Below, piece after piece: positions 32,155 through 41,010 of a stretch of 50,377 nt of DNA (position 1 is its first letter; each line of letters begins with the position of its first letter). The position numbers and the translations under genes are program-made. Source of the DNA: an uncultured Spirochaetaceae bacterium (GTDB taxonomy: Bacteria > Spirochaetota > Spirochaetia > Sphaerochaetales > Sphaerochaetaceae); NCBI GenBank assembly GCA_944389025.1, contig CALXKU010000019.1:1-50377 (forward strand). Reading direction: 5' to 3'. Under the pieces are notes generated by a model. That model worked only from the letters and a program-made list of their open reading frames with translations. It was not told the DNA's origin and ran no database searches.

Positions 32155-33690
32155 TTGGATAATAATTGCGCTATTGAAATGAGGGGGATCACCAAGCGTT
32201 TCGGACAGGTTGTTGCGAATGACAGCATCAGCCTGAAGCTTTTCCGTGGTGAGATCCTCGCACTTCTCGGTGAGAATGGAAGCGGAAAGACCACGCTCAT
32301 GAACATGCTCTCAGGAATCTATCAGCCGGATGAGGGGGAGATTTTCAAGGATGGCGCTCCCATATATATCCACTCTCCGAGAGAGGCCTATGATTATGGC
32401 ATAGGAATGATACATCAGCATTATAAGCTGATTGAGGTCTTTACCGCGGCTCAGAATATCATTCTGGGGCTTAATGACGGGAAGATGGATATACGCGCGG
32501 CTGAGAAGAAAGTCAAGGAAATATGCGATCGCTACGGCTTTGACATAGATCCGTCAAGGAAGGTTTATGACATGTCGGTTTCCCAGAAGCAGACGATAGA
32601 AATCGTGAAAATGCTTTACAGGGGAGCCGATATTTTAATTCTTGATGAGCCCACAGCCGTTCTTACACCCCAGGAGACCAGAAAGCTCTTCACAGTTCTG
32701 AAGAATATGAAAAACGACGGGAAGGCGATTGTCATAATCACTCATAAGCTTCACGAGGTCATGGAGGTCTCCGACAAGGTAGCGGTTCTCAGAAAGGGAC
32801 AGTATATAGGGACTGTTAACACATCTGAGACAGATCCACAGGCCCTCACGGATATGATGGTCGGCCATGCGGTAACCCTTAATATCGATCGTCCTCTTTA
32901 TCCGGAGCCGAAGAAGAAACTCATAGTGGAGAATCTTACCTGCGTGGATGAAGAGGGGATTAAGAAGCTCGACGGGGTATCGTTTTTTGCGAACACGGGG
33001 GAAATTCTTGGAGTCGCAGGAATCTCTGGCTCTGGACAGAAGGAACTTCTTGAGGCGATGACAGGCCTTTACCCTGTAAAAGAGGGGAGCATACGCTTCA
33101 TTAACGGAGACGGGAATGAGGTTGAGCTTGTCGGAATGAGCCCGAAGAAAATCAGAGCCACAGGGGTTGGCATGGCATTCGTTCCCGAGGACAGGCTTGG
33201 CATGGGCCTTGTGGGATCAATGGGCATGTCGGGGAATATGATGCTCCGCTCATGGAAGAACGGTAAGGGAGCCTTGTTAAAGAAGAAAGAACCGGAAGAG
33301 CTTGCAACCAGGGTATGGAAGGAGCTTGAGGTCGTGACACCGGATGTGAACTATCCTGTAAGAAGGCTTTCAGGTGGTAATGTTCAGAAGGTTCTTGTCG
33401 GACGTGAGATAGCCATAGGCCCGGAAGTACTTCTTACAGCCTACGCTGTCCGCGGTCTTGATATCAACACATCATATACGATTTACAATCTTCTAACTGA
33501 GCAGAAGATGAAAGGTGTTGCGGTAATATATGTCGGAGAGGATCTTGATGTTCTTATTGAGCTCTGTGACCGCATACTGGTTTTATGTGATGGAAAGCTT
33601 AGCGGAGTTGTCGATGGCCGAAGTGCCTCTAAGGAGGAAATCGGTCTTATGATGACACATATCGGGAATAAGGAGGCTGCCGATGAGTGA
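32155..33690 (+). CDS. nucleoside/simple-sugar ABC transporter ATP-binding protein (second system)
   Basis: This gene encodes 511 residues with two ABC domains. Domain 1 has Walker A GENGSGKTT, HQHYK and LILDEPTAVLTP. Domain 2 has a degenerate Walker A (GISGSGQKE), LSGGNVQK and a strongly altered Walker B (LLTAYAVRGLDI). TTG 32155 is preferred as start because AAGAGGTGA lies about 6 bases upstream, whereas a GTG at 32146 lies inside that SD. It overlaps the permease gene by 8 bases, the same architecture as the first system in this window. Confidence 0.92.
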   Translation: MDNNCAIEMRGITKRFGQVVANDSISLKLFRGEILALLGENGSGKTTLMNMLSGIYQPDEGEIFKDGAPIYIHSPREAYDYGIGMIHQHYKLIEVFTAAQNIILGLNDGKMDIRAAEKKVKEICDRYGFDIDPSRKVYDMSVSQKQTIEIVKMLYRGADILILDEPTAVLTPQETRKLFTVLKNMKNDGKAIVIITHKLHEVMEVSDKVAVLRKGQYIGTVNTSETDPQALTDMMVGHAVTLNIDRPLYPEPKKKLIVENLTCVDEEGIKKLDGVSFFANTGEILGVAGISGSGQKELLEAMTGLYPVKEGSIRFINGDGNEVELVGMSPKKIRATGVGMAFVPEDRLGMGLVGSMGMSGNMMLRSWKNGKGALLKKKEPEELATRVWKELEVVTPDVNYPVRRLSGGNVQKVLVGREIAIGPEVLLTAYAVRGLDINTSYTIYNLLTEQKMKGVAVIYVGEDLDVLIELCDRILVLCDGKLSGVVDGRSASKEEIGLMMTHIGNKEAADE

Positions 33691-34810
33691 GAGTTCGAAA
33701 ACACCATTCGTACGCCTTGCGAAACGGACGGACATCGATCCTAGACGGGCGATGTTAATAAGGATAGCATCAATCGTAATCGCCCTGATTCTTGGTACGA
33801 TTCCAATGATCATATCGGGAACGAATCCGTTTGAGGCCTACTCCGTGATAGTTCAGGGATCCCTTCTAAGGAGGACATACCTCAATCAGACTGTGAAAAT
33901 CGCCATACCGCTTCTTGGCTGTGCGCTGGCGATAGCGCCATGCTTCAAGATGCGATTCTGGAATATTGGTGCTGAGGGTCAGATTACAATCGGTGCGATG
34001 TGTGCAACCTATTTCGCACTTTACTGGTATAACAGGGTTCCTCATCTCGTTCTGCTTTTGATGATGTTCCTTGTCTCCCTAATAGGAGGCGGTATCTGGG
34101 CCCTGATTCCAGCATTCTTCAAGGCCAAGTGGAATACGAACGAGACATTGTTCACCCTTATGATGAACTATATCGCAATCGGCATAGTAGCATGGCTCCA
34201 GGGAGGACCATGGGAAGGAAGAAAAGGCAGTCAGCTGATTCCGATGTTCAATGATGCGGCACGTCTTCCCGATTTCAATTTCATGATTGGTATAGGGGAG
34301 CATGAATTCAGCCTTACAAGCCATGTGGGCCTGATTTTCATCCTGATACTCGTAGTTCTCATGTACATTTACATGAATAAGACCAAGCAGGGCTATGAGA
34401 TTGCCGTCATAGGAGATTCTGTGAATACGGCGCGCTATGCTGGAATGAATGTTGGCAACATAATCATGAGAACGATGTTCATTTCCGGTGCCATCAGCGG
34501 CTTCGTAGGCTTTCTTACTGTCTCGGGTGCCAATTACACCCTCTTTAGCGGGGTTGCGGATGGAGTAGGGTTCACTGCCATCACGGTTGCCTGGCTCAGT
34601 CAGCTCAACCCGTTTGCGATGATTGTCATCTCAATGATGCTTGCCGTCCTGGAAAAGGGAGCCAACACCCTTCAGACAAGACTTCAGGTTCCGGCATCCA
34701 TTTCGGATATCATAACAGGCATACTTCTTTTCACGATGCTCAGCTGTGAGTTTTTCATAAATTACCGGCTCATATTCCGTGGCCGTGCGGCAAAGGAGGA
34801 AAAGGCATGA
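33683..34810 (+). CDS. nucleoside-type ABC transporter permease 1 (second system)
   Basis: A 375-residue multi-spanning permease (BPD_transp_2), with a soluble N-terminal stretch of about 30 residues, then hydrophobic helices. The family motif is NIGAEGQ near residue 92. The segment TLMMNYIAIGIVAWLQGGPW is typical of the NupP/YufP-like partner. It overlaps both neighbours (8 and 4 bases), so expression is coupled. Confidence 0.92.
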   Translation: MSESSKTPFVRLAKRTDIDPRRAMLIRIASIVIALILGTIPMIISGTNPFEAYSVIVQGSLLRRTYLNQTVKIAIPLLGCALAIAPCFKMRFWNIGAEGQITIGAMCATYFALYWYNRVPHLVLLLMMFLVSLIGGGIWALIPAFFKAKWNTNETLFTLMMNYIAIGIVAWLQGGPWEGRKGSQLIPMFNDAARLPDFNFMIGIGEHEFSLTSHVGLIFILILVVLMYIYMNKTKQGYEIAVIGDSVNTARYAGMNVGNIIMRTMFISGAISGFVGFLTVSGANYTLFSGVADGVGFTAITVAWLSQLNPFAMIVISMMLAVLEKGANTLQTRLQVPASISDIITGILLFTMLSCEFFINYRLIFRGRAAKEEKA

Positions 34811-35790
34811 ATACGCTTATAACGCTCATCACCGCCGGAATCACATTCGGTACGGTGCTCATGTATGGTACGCTGGGAGAGATACTCACGGAGAAATCCG
34901 GAAACCTTAATCTGGGAGTTGAGGGCATCATGTACATGGGAGGAGCTTTCGGCCTCGCAGGTGCATTCTATTATGAGAAAGCGGTAGGAGCGGCGGCAAT
35001 AGGACCGGTTGCAATCATTCTTGCCATCCTTGCAGCGTTCGTTGCAGGCTGTGCGGCAAGTGCCATTTACAGTTTTCTTACAATTACGCTTCGCACGAAC
35101 CAGAATGTAACCGGACTCGCACTCTCAATTTTCGGTACCGGTGTCGGTCAGTTCGTAGGAGAGCTCATGAGGGTGAAGGAAGGGGGGTATGTCGCACTCT
35201 CCAACAGTTTGAAGAATGCCTTCTCCGCATCCGTATTCCCTGGTTTCTTCGTGAAGATACCCATCGTCGGTCCGATACTCTTTAGTCATACGATATTCTT
35301 CTACCTGGCCATCATTCTTGCCATTGCCATGTGGTTTTACCTTTCAAAAACCCGTAGTGGAATGTATCTCACGGCTGTTGGAGAATCCCCTGCGACAAGT
35401 GATGCTGCGGGAATCAACATCACCCGGTACAAATACCTCGCTACCATAATCGGAGGAGGCATCTCAGCTATCGGAGGCATGGTTTACATAGTGACAACCG
35501 CAGGGTGCGTATGGAACCATGAGGGACTCTCAGGTGTCGGCTGGCTTGCCGTCGCCCTTGTCATATTCTGCGTCTGGAGGCCGCTGAACGCCATATGGGG
35601 CTCAGTCATATTCGGTGCGATGATGATCATGTATCTGCGTGTCGCAATTCCTTTCATCCCGACACAGCTTTACAAGATCCTGCCATATGTCGTCACCGTT
35701 ATCGTCCTCATAATTACGAGTATGCGTAACAGCCGCGATAAGCAGCCTCCCGCTTCACTCGGATTGAACTATTTCCGCGAGGAAAGGTGA
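34807..35790 (+). CDS. nucleoside-type ABC transporter permease 2 (second system)
   Basis: A 327-residue permease with the motif NLGVEGIMYMG near residues 37-47 and a cytoplasmic EAA-like loop VGESPATSDAAGI. It starts within the end of the first permease gene (ATGA). It resembles NupQ/YufQ. Its stop is followed by a promoter for the binding-protein gene, so the receptor can be made in excess. Confidence 0.92.
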   Translation: MNTLITLITAGITFGTVLMYGTLGEILTEKSGNLNLGVEGIMYMGGAFGLAGAFYYEKAVGAAAIGPVAIILAILAAFVAGCAASAIYSFLTITLRTNQNVTGLALSIFGTGVGQFVGELMRVKEGGYVALSNSLKNAFSASVFPGFFVKIPIVGPILFSHTIFFYLAIILAIAMWFYLSKTRSGMYLTAVGESPATSDAAGINITRYKYLATIIGGGISAIGGMVYIVTTAGCVWNHEGLSGVGWLAVALVIFCVWRPLNAIWGSVIFGAMMIMYLRVAIPFIPTQLYKILPYVVTVIVLIITSMRNSRDKQPPASLGLNYFREER

Positions 35791-35816
35791 AAAAATCCCT
35801 CGGAAGGGGGAATGTG

Positions 35817-35825
35817 TGTTAGAAT
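35817..35825 (+). promoter_or_regulatory. extended -10 promoter of the binding-protein gene
   Basis: TGTTAGAAT lies 42 bases before ATG 35867, identical to the element before the ATPase gene at 32124. The -35 is weak. It would let the binding protein be expressed independently of the permeases. Confidence 0.45.
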
Positions 35826-35866
35826 TTACTCAGGCGGAAGGGCCTGAAAAAAAAAGGAGATTACAT

Positions 35867-37099
35867 ATGAGAAAAACATTATCAGTACTCTTTGTCCTTC
35901 TCATCGCAAGTACTCTCGTATTCGCAGGTGGCGCAAGCGAGAGCAGCACGGGAGGAGCGGAAGCTTCCGATGCTACGACGGTGAAGGTCGGACTTATCTG
36001 TATCGGAGATGAGAACGATCAGGGTTACACCTTCAACTTCATCCGCGGTCGTGATGAGGCTACAGAGATTCTCGCAGCGGAAGGAATCAACGTTGAATGG
36101 ATGACAATCTATAACATCGGAGAGGATGCGAGCTGTATCGATGCCAACATTGAGGCTGCTGAGGAAGGATGTGAGATCATCATCAACAACAGCTATGGTT
36201 TCGAGCCTTTCATGCTTGAGGTTGTGGATGACTACCCGGAGATCGAGTTCATCAGCTGCACGAACTGCGCTTCCGTTTTTGATGGAAGGGATAACACCCA
36301 CAATGCTTTTGCAAACATCTATGAGGGAAGATACATCGCAGGTGTTGTTGCGGGTATGAAGCTTCAGCAGATGATTGACGAGGGAACTATAAACGAGGAT
36401 GAGGCTGTCATCGGTTATGTGGGAGCTTTCTCTTTCGCAGAGGTTATCTCAGGTTTCACAAGCTATTTCCTCGGTGCAAGGAGCGTATGTCCTTCAGTTA
36501 CCATGAAGGTAATGTTCGTAGGTTCATGGTCTGATGCTACTGCTGAGTCGGATGCGGCTCTTGCACTCATTGACGAGGGTTGTGTAATGATCAGCCAGCA
36601 CTCTGATAACACGACTCCAGCCACAGCTGCTCAGTCACGCGGTGTGTTCCATACCGGATACAACAACGACATGACCGGAATCGCTCCTGAGGCATCCCTT
36701 ATCGGTACGAGAATCGACTGGGGCATCTACTTCTCAGAGCTTATCAGGAACTATGTCAACGGAGAGGAGATTCCTCAGGACTGGTGTGCAGGAATGGGTG
36801 AGGGCGCTGTTGTCATGACTCCGCTCAACGAGGCCATAGCAGCACCTGGAACTGCTGAGAAGATCGCAGAGGTTGAGGCAGGCATCGCAGACGGATCAAT
36901 CCAGGTATTTGATACCAGTACGTTCACAGTCGGTGGCGAGGAGCTTACACACGCATTCGCACTCGACACGGATGGAGACTTCACTGCTGATTCCGAAGAG
37001 GCGGTATTCGATGGTGCATTCCATGAGTCGCTCTTCCAGTCTGCACCGTACTTCACAGTTCAGATTGATGGAATCGAATGGCTTAACGCAGCTTATTGA
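35867..37099 (+). CDS. BMP-family nucleoside-binding protein (second system)
   Basis: A 410-residue periplasmic receptor of the BMP family. The signal peptide MRKTLSVLFVLLIASTLVFA is followed by GGASESS, with no lipobox Cys, so it is probably soluble or anchored in another way. The mature part has VKVGLICIGDENDQGYTFNF and the paired CTNCASVF and YEGRYIAGVVAG segments typical of BMP proteins. SD AAAAGGAG lies just upstream. Codon choice looks optimised, as expected for an abundant protein. Placement after the permeases, with its own promoter and terminator, is notable. Confidence 0.92.
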   Translation: MRKTLSVLFVLLIASTLVFAGGASESSTGGAEASDATTVKVGLICIGDENDQGYTFNFIRGRDEATEILAAEGINVEWMTIYNIGEDASCIDANIEAAEEGCEIIINNSYGFEPFMLEVVDDYPEIEFISCTNCASVFDGRDNTHNAFANIYEGRYIAGVVAGMKLQQMIDEGTINEDEAVIGYVGAFSFAEVISGFTSYFLGARSVCPSVTMKVMFVGSWSDATAESDAALALIDEGCVMISQHSDNTTPATAAQSRGVFHTGYNNDMTGIAPEASLIGTRIDWGIYFSELIRNYVNGEEIPQDWCAGMGEGAVVMTPLNEAIAAPGTAEKIAEVEAGIADGSIQVFDTSTFTVGGEELTHAFALDTDGDFTADSEEAVFDGAFHESLFQSAPYFTVQIDGIEWLNAAY

Positions 37100-37120
37100 T
37101 TCATGCCTTAAGACAGGAAT

Positions 37121-37153
37121 GGTAGATCTCTTTTTGAGGTCTACCTTTTTTTT
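37121..37153 (+). terminator. Rho-independent terminator
   Basis: GGTAGATCTC and GAGGTCTACC (one G-U pair) form a 10-bp stem with a T-rich loop, followed by eight T residues. It closes the binding-protein transcript. Confidence 0.9.
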
Positions 37154-37157
37154 GCCC

Positions 37158-37186
37158 TTGTCAATAATGGATTGAATGATTATCAT
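37158..37186 (+). promoter_or_regulatory. promoter of copper operon
   Basis: TTGTCA (37158-37163) and TATCAT (37181-37186) are 17 bases apart. The start point would be near 37193, just before the CsoR-type operator. Confidence 0.65.
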
Positions 37187-37197
37187 TATGGAGGATA

Positions 37198-37219
37198 TAC
37201 CCCACAGGGGTGGGGTGTA
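37198..37219 (+). promoter_or_regulatory. CsoR-type copper operator
   Basis: TACCCCACAGGGGTGGGGTGTA is a C-run/G-run inverted repeat (TACCCC-ACA-GGGGT at its core), as known for CsoR operators. It covers the leader between the predicted start point and the SD of copA. A CsoR gene is the last of the same operon, so autoregulated copper induction is expected. Confidence 0.7.
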
Positions 37220-37228
37220 GGAGGGTGC

Positions 37229-39820
37229 ATGAAGCATGAACAGTATGATGTGACGGGTATGACCTGCGCCGCATGTTCTTCCAGGGTGGAAAAGAGCGTC
37301 AGAAATCTCGATGGGGTGAGCGGAGTATCGGTCAATCTGTTAAAAAATAGCATGGTCGTTGACTACGATGAGAATTCTCTTAAAAGCGATGATATAGTCT
37401 CTGCCGTAAGGAAGGCAGGCTACGGAGCCTCCATTCAGGGGAATACGGGAAAGGAATCGGTAAGGAAGGAGAACAGGGCCTCAAAAGATGCGAGGAATGA
37501 ATATCTTTCGATGAGAAGGCGTGTAATACTCTCTTTTGTTTTCACTATTCCACTTTTCTATATCTCCATGGGGCATATGATGGGGTGGCCGCTTCCCTCC
37601 TTCTTCCTTGGCATTGAGAATTCGATGACATATGCCCTGACACTGTTTCTCCTTTTACTTCCTGTCGTGATAATCAATTCAAAATATTTCAAAGTGGGGT
37701 TTAAAACGCTATTTCACGGATCCCCAAACATGGATTCCCTGATAGCACTCGGCTCCGGAGCATCACTTCTATATGGAATCTATGCGCTATATAAGATAGG
37801 GTACGGATTCGGACATGGGGATCTGGCAATGGTAAGCCAGTTCTCACATGATCTATATTTCGAGGGGGCAGGTACCATTCTAACTCTCATAACCCTTGGT
37901 AAGTTCTTTGAAGCGAGGGCAAAAGGCAGAACTACCGATGCTATAAGCAAACTCTTGGATCTGGCACCAAAGAAGGCGACCGTTATCAGGGACGGTGAGG
38001 AAGTGATATTGGACGTAGAAGAGGTTGAAAAAGGCGATATCCTCATAGTCAAGGCGGGGGAGAGCATCCCGACTGATGGAATCATCATCGAAGGGAATGC
38101 ATCCGTGGATGAGTCTGCGATCACCGGTGAGAGCATTCCTGTTGATAAGACCCCGGGCGATAAGGTGATAGGAGCGACTATCAATAAAAGCGGTTATTTC
38201 AGAATGAGAGCGACCGATGTCGGTGATGAGACGGCTCTTGCCAAGATAATACGGCTGGTTGATGAGGCTACGAGTTCCAAGGCTCCTATTGCAAAGCTTG
38301 CGGATAAGGTTGCAGGCGTATTCGTGCCAATTGTAATCGCTATTGCACTCATCTCGGCTGTTGTATGGCTTATTGTTGGTGCATCTTTCGAATTCGCACT
38401 TACAATCGCGGTCTCCGTTCTCGTTGTCTCGTGTCCATGCGCCTTAGGTCTTGCAACCCCGACTGCTATCATGGTTGGAACTGGACGCGGAGCCAGCAAT
38501 GGCATTTTAATAAAGAGTGCGGAAGCCCTTGAAACCGCTCATTCGATAAAGACTGTTGTTCTTGATAAGACAGGTACGATCACGGAAGGTCTTCCTGTTG
38601 TAACGGACATGATGGCTTTGAATGGGAAAAGCATGGATGAGCTACTTAAGGTTGCAGCCTCTCTTGAAAAACTCTCGGAGCATCCGCTTTCCAAAGCTGT
38701 TGTGGCTGAGGCGGAAAAGAGGGGGACTGAATATCTTAGCGTGGCGGATTTTGTCCAGATTCCAGGTGGTGGAATAAAGGGAGTTATCAATGGCAGAGAA
38801 TGCATCGCTGGAAACCTGAGGCTCATGAATGAGTCGGGTATATCGGATGAAAGCCTTGAGACGATCCGGGATAATGCTGCCAATGAGGGGAAGACTCCTC
38901 TGTTCTTCGCTGAGGACGGTGCTTTAATCGGTATGATTGCCGTTGCCGATACCATAAAGAGTACGAGTGCGGAAGCTATAAGCGAGCTCAAGAAAATGGG
39001 CATAGAGGTTATCATGCTCACCGGGGATCATAAGAAGACTGCGGAGGCTATAAGGCGAAAGGTTGGAGTTGACCGCGTGATTTCCGAAGTTCTTCCTGAG
39101 GATAAGGAGGCGGAAATACGGAAACTTCAGGAAGAGGGCAGGACAGTTGCAATGGTCGGGGATGGAATAAATGACGCACCGGCCTTGGCCAGAGCGGATG
39201 TCGGAATCGCAATAGGAGCGGGAACCGATGTTGCTATGGAAGCTGCGGATATCGTGCTCATGAAGAGCGATCTTAGGGATGTTGCAGGAGCGATAGAACT
39301 CAGCAAGGCTACGATCAGAAATATCAAAGAAAACCTTTTCTGGGCATTCTTCTATAACATCATCGGAATACCGGTTGCTGCGGGCTGTTATTACGCCTCA
39401 TTCGGCCTTAAGATGAATCCAATGGTCGCAGCCCTTGCTATGAGTTTCAGTTCGGTGTTCGTTGTAAGCAATGCCCTTCGTCTCCGCTTCTTTAAGCTGG
39501 GCCGTAAGGTAAAAGTGAGTGCCGATAATGCTCATCCTACTAAGACTGAAGATGTGGATCAAAAAAATAAGAACAATACTGATAAGAATAAAGGAGAAAA
39601 CAAGATGAAGAAGGAAATGAGTATTGAAGGAATGATGTGTCAGAACTGTGTAAGGCATGTCATGAACGCTCTTAAGGCGGTTGACGGGGTAGAGGATGTT
39701 GCTGTAAGCCTCGAGGAGAAGAAGGCGACTGTCACTGCCTCTGAGAAGGTAACCGAGGAAGCTCTTAAGAGTGCTGTTACTGGCGAGGGGTACACTGTAG
39801 TGGGAATCAAGAGCGTATGA
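37229..39820 (+). CDS. copA: copper-exporting P1B-type ATPase with N- and C-terminal HMA domains
   Basis: An 863-residue membrane Cu(I) exporter. The N-terminal HMA domain carries CAAC (C13, C16). The core has TGES (299-302), the copper-site CPC (402-404), phosphorylated D446 in DKTGT, the SEHPL motif and GDGINDAPA. A Lys/Asn-rich linker of about 30 residues leads to a second HMA domain at the C terminus with CQNC (C804, C807), an unusual place for CopA. ATG 37229 has TAGGAGGG directly upstream, and an earlier in-frame ATG at 37172 lies inside the promoter. The end overlaps csoR as ATGA. Confidence 0.93.
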   Translation: MKHEQYDVTGMTCAACSSRVEKSVRNLDGVSGVSVNLLKNSMVVDYDENSLKSDDIVSAVRKAGYGASIQGNTGKESVRKENRASKDARNEYLSMRRRVILSFVFTIPLFYISMGHMMGWPLPSFFLGIENSMTYALTLFLLLLPVVIINSKYFKVGFKTLFHGSPNMDSLIALGSGASLLYGIYALYKIGYGFGHGDLAMVSQFSHDLYFEGAGTILTLITLGKFFEARAKGRTTDAISKLLDLAPKKATVIRDGEEVILDVEEVEKGDILIVKAGESIPTDGIIIEGNASVDESAITGESIPVDKTPGDKVIGATINKSGYFRMRATDVGDETALAKIIRLVDEATSSKAPIAKLADKVAGVFVPIVIAIALISAVVWLIVGASFEFALTIAVSVLVVSCPCALGLATPTAIMVGTGRGASNGILIKSAEALETAHSIKTVVLDKTGTITEGLPVVTDMMALNGKSMDELLKVAASLEKLSEHPLSKAVVAEAEKRGTEYLSVADFVQIPGGGIKGVINGRECIAGNLRLMNESGISDESLETIRDNAANEGKTPLFFAEDGALIGMIAVADTIKSTSAEAISELKKMGIEVIMLTGDHKKTAEAIRRKVGVDRVISEVLPEDKEAEIRKLQEEGRTVAMVGDGINDAPALARADVGIAIGAGTDVAMEAADIVLMKSDLRDVAGAIELSKATIRNIKENLFWAFFYNIIGIPVAAGCYYASFGLKMNPMVAALAMSFSSVFVVSNALRLRFFKLGRKVKVSADNAHPTKTEDVDQKNKNNTDKNKGENKMKKEMSIEGMMCQNCVRHVMNALKAVDGVEDVAVSLEEKKATVTASEKVTEEALKSAVTGEGYTVVGIKSV
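39605..39820 (+). CDS. possible internal CopZ-like copper chaperone (alternative start within copA)
   Basis: AAAGGAG at 39590-39596 sits 8 bases before an in-frame ATG (39605) at the exact N terminus of the C-terminal HMA domain. Translation from it would give a free 71-residue chaperone, MKKEMSIEG with CQNC at 12-15, of the size and layout of CopZ. An A7 run just upstream (39561-39567) followed by TAA in the -1 frame could also let some ribosomes end before this domain. It may instead simply be part of CopA or a gene fusion. The evidence is the SD and domain boundary only. Confidence 0.4.
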   Translation: MKKEMSIEGMMCQNCVRHVMNALKAVDGVEDVAVSLEEKKATVTASEKVTEEALKSAVTGEGYTVVGIKSV

Positions 39821-40080
39821 AGGCGGATAAGGAAAAGATCTCACGCTCTGTAAAAATCGCACGCGGCCAGCTTGATGGTGTGCTTAAGATGATTGAGGAA
39901 GACCGCTATTGCGTGGATATCTCAAATCAGATACTTGCAACCATCGCTATTCTGAGAAAGGCGAACCAGGAGATTCTGCATGCCCATATCAGAAGTTGCG
40001 TCCGCGAAGGACTTCATACCGATGAGCCCAATGAGAAGCTTGAGGAGGCTCTTAGCCTTCTCGATAAGCTTGTTCAGTAG
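39817..40080 (+). CDS. csoR: CsoR-family copper-sensing repressor
   Basis: An 87-residue all-helical regulator of the CsoR/RcnR (DUF156) family. The Cu(I) ligands are C32, H57 and C61, with the same spacing as in characterised CsoR proteins (C-x24-H-x3-C), so copper is predicted rather than nickel or formaldehyde. It starts within the copA stop (ATGA). It would bind the C/G-rich operator upstream of copA and release it on copper binding. Confidence 0.92.
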   Translation: MKADKEKISRSVKIARGQLDGVLKMIEEDRYCVDISNQILATIAILRKANQEILHAHIRSCVREGLHTDEPNEKLEEALSLLDKLVQ

Positions 40081-40087
40081 GATCCTG

Positions 40088-40118
40088 CCCTGCCATTAAG
40101 GCAGGGTGCCTTTCGTTT
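40088..40118 (+). terminator. terminator after csoR
   Basis: CCCTGCC-ATTAA-GGCAGGG forms a perfect 7-bp stem followed by a T-rich stretch (CCTTTCGTTTT). It ends the copper operon. Confidence 0.8.
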
Positions 40119-40195
40119 TAAATCTTTGTTAAAAAAAGCGGAATCCCCTTTTTCTTGGACTCTTTGCCATGTAGAATATGGCTAGGGAGAGAAAA

Positions 40196-40801
40196 ATGAA
40201 GAAAACAATACTGTTTCTGCTTTGCCTTATTATGGCTACAGTATGTCCTCTTTTTGCTGAGGATATCGCTTATGACATGGAGGCCGGGGCTTTCATTGCT
40301 GAGAATCAGGCTGATGCGTTCCTTACTGGTAAGACGTCATATCTTATCGAGGGAAGAATGGTGAGCCAGCCGACCGATGTTTACAATCAGCTGGAACTCG
40401 TTTCCTATCATGTGGAGAATGACGGGGAGTCTGTAATCCTTACCGGAGTTCTGGGAGAGGAATGGGTGAGTCCTGTGTCAAAGGTGATTGCAACCTATAC
40501 AAAGGAGGATGGAAGCGCACTCAGCGCTGAGGATTTCACATCTTCCCTTGATAGCAAAATCACACTCAGGACTATTTCCGAACCTGATACGAACTTTGCA
40601 CTTCAGGTTCCTTATGGGACAGTGGTACGTGTTGAGACGGCATGGGGTGATATCCTTTATACGAACGCCTCCGAAGTTCCTCATGGGGAAGGGGATTACC
40701 TCGTATGCAGGAATGTGGATGGACAGGCGGACCTTTCGGATGTCTGGGTTGTTAACGGAGCGACATTCCCTCTGACGTACGACATGACAAACGCACGCTG
40801 A
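40196..40801 (+). CDS. hypothetical secreted protein
   Basis: A 201-residue protein not recognised. ATG 40196 has GGGAG 8 bases upstream and begins a signal peptide (MKKTILFLLCLIMATVCPLFA, then ED). The mature part is acidic and soluble-looking, without further membrane segments, with beta-rich stretches (VYNQLELVSYHVENDGESVILTG region; KVIATYTKEDG). It stands between two terminators as a single-gene unit just before the ribose-type transporter. A TAGAAT -10-like hexamer lies at 40172. A periplasmic or surface role is inferred from the signal only. Confidence 0.75.
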   Translation: MKKTILFLLCLIMATVCPLFAEDIAYDMEAGAFIAENQADAFLTGKTSYLIEGRMVSQPTDVYNQLELVSYHVENDGESVILTGVLGEEWVSPVSKVIATYTKEDGSALSAEDFTSSLDSKITLRTISEPDTNFALQVPYGTVVRVETAWGDILYTNASEVPHGEGDYLVCRNVDGQADLSDVWVVNGATFPLTYDMTNAR

Positions 40802-40812
40802 TCTTATTTTTC

Positions 40813-40850
40813 GCCCTATGCTCTTTTTCGCATGGGGCCTATTTTTTTTT
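40813..40850 (+). terminator. Rho-independent terminator
   Basis: GCCCTATGC and GCATGGGGC (one G-U pair) flank an 8-base loop, followed after three bases by nine T residues. Confidence 0.88.
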
Positions 40851-40959
40851 GCAAATTTCATTCCAATTAAATATTTTATTTCTAATAATTAAATATTATA
40901 TAATGTTTTACATTAGCTTTGAAAAATTTTGAAATATTTACATAATCTTGAAAAATAAT

Positions 40960-40988
40960 TTGACAACTGTCTTTTGCTGTCTGATAAT
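40960..40988 (+). promoter_or_regulatory. strong promoter of sugar transporter operon
   Basis: A perfect TTGACA (40960-40965) and GATAAT (40983-40988) have 17-base spacing, after about 100 bases of very A+T-rich DNA that may act as an UP element. The leader to ATG 41011 is about 17 bases. No LacI-type palindrome was identified here. Confidence 0.75.
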
Positions 40989-41010
40989 TATCCCCAGAAA
41001 GGAGGCTTTT

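Noticed and set aside
37172-37228. Longer copA start at 37172
   Set aside because: It lies in the spacer of a good promoter and has no SD, whereas ATG 37229 directly follows TAGGAGGG.
38539-39021. Long minus-strand open frame inside copA
   Set aside because: It is an antisense shadow of a well-conserved coding region, with no SD and no recognisable protein features.
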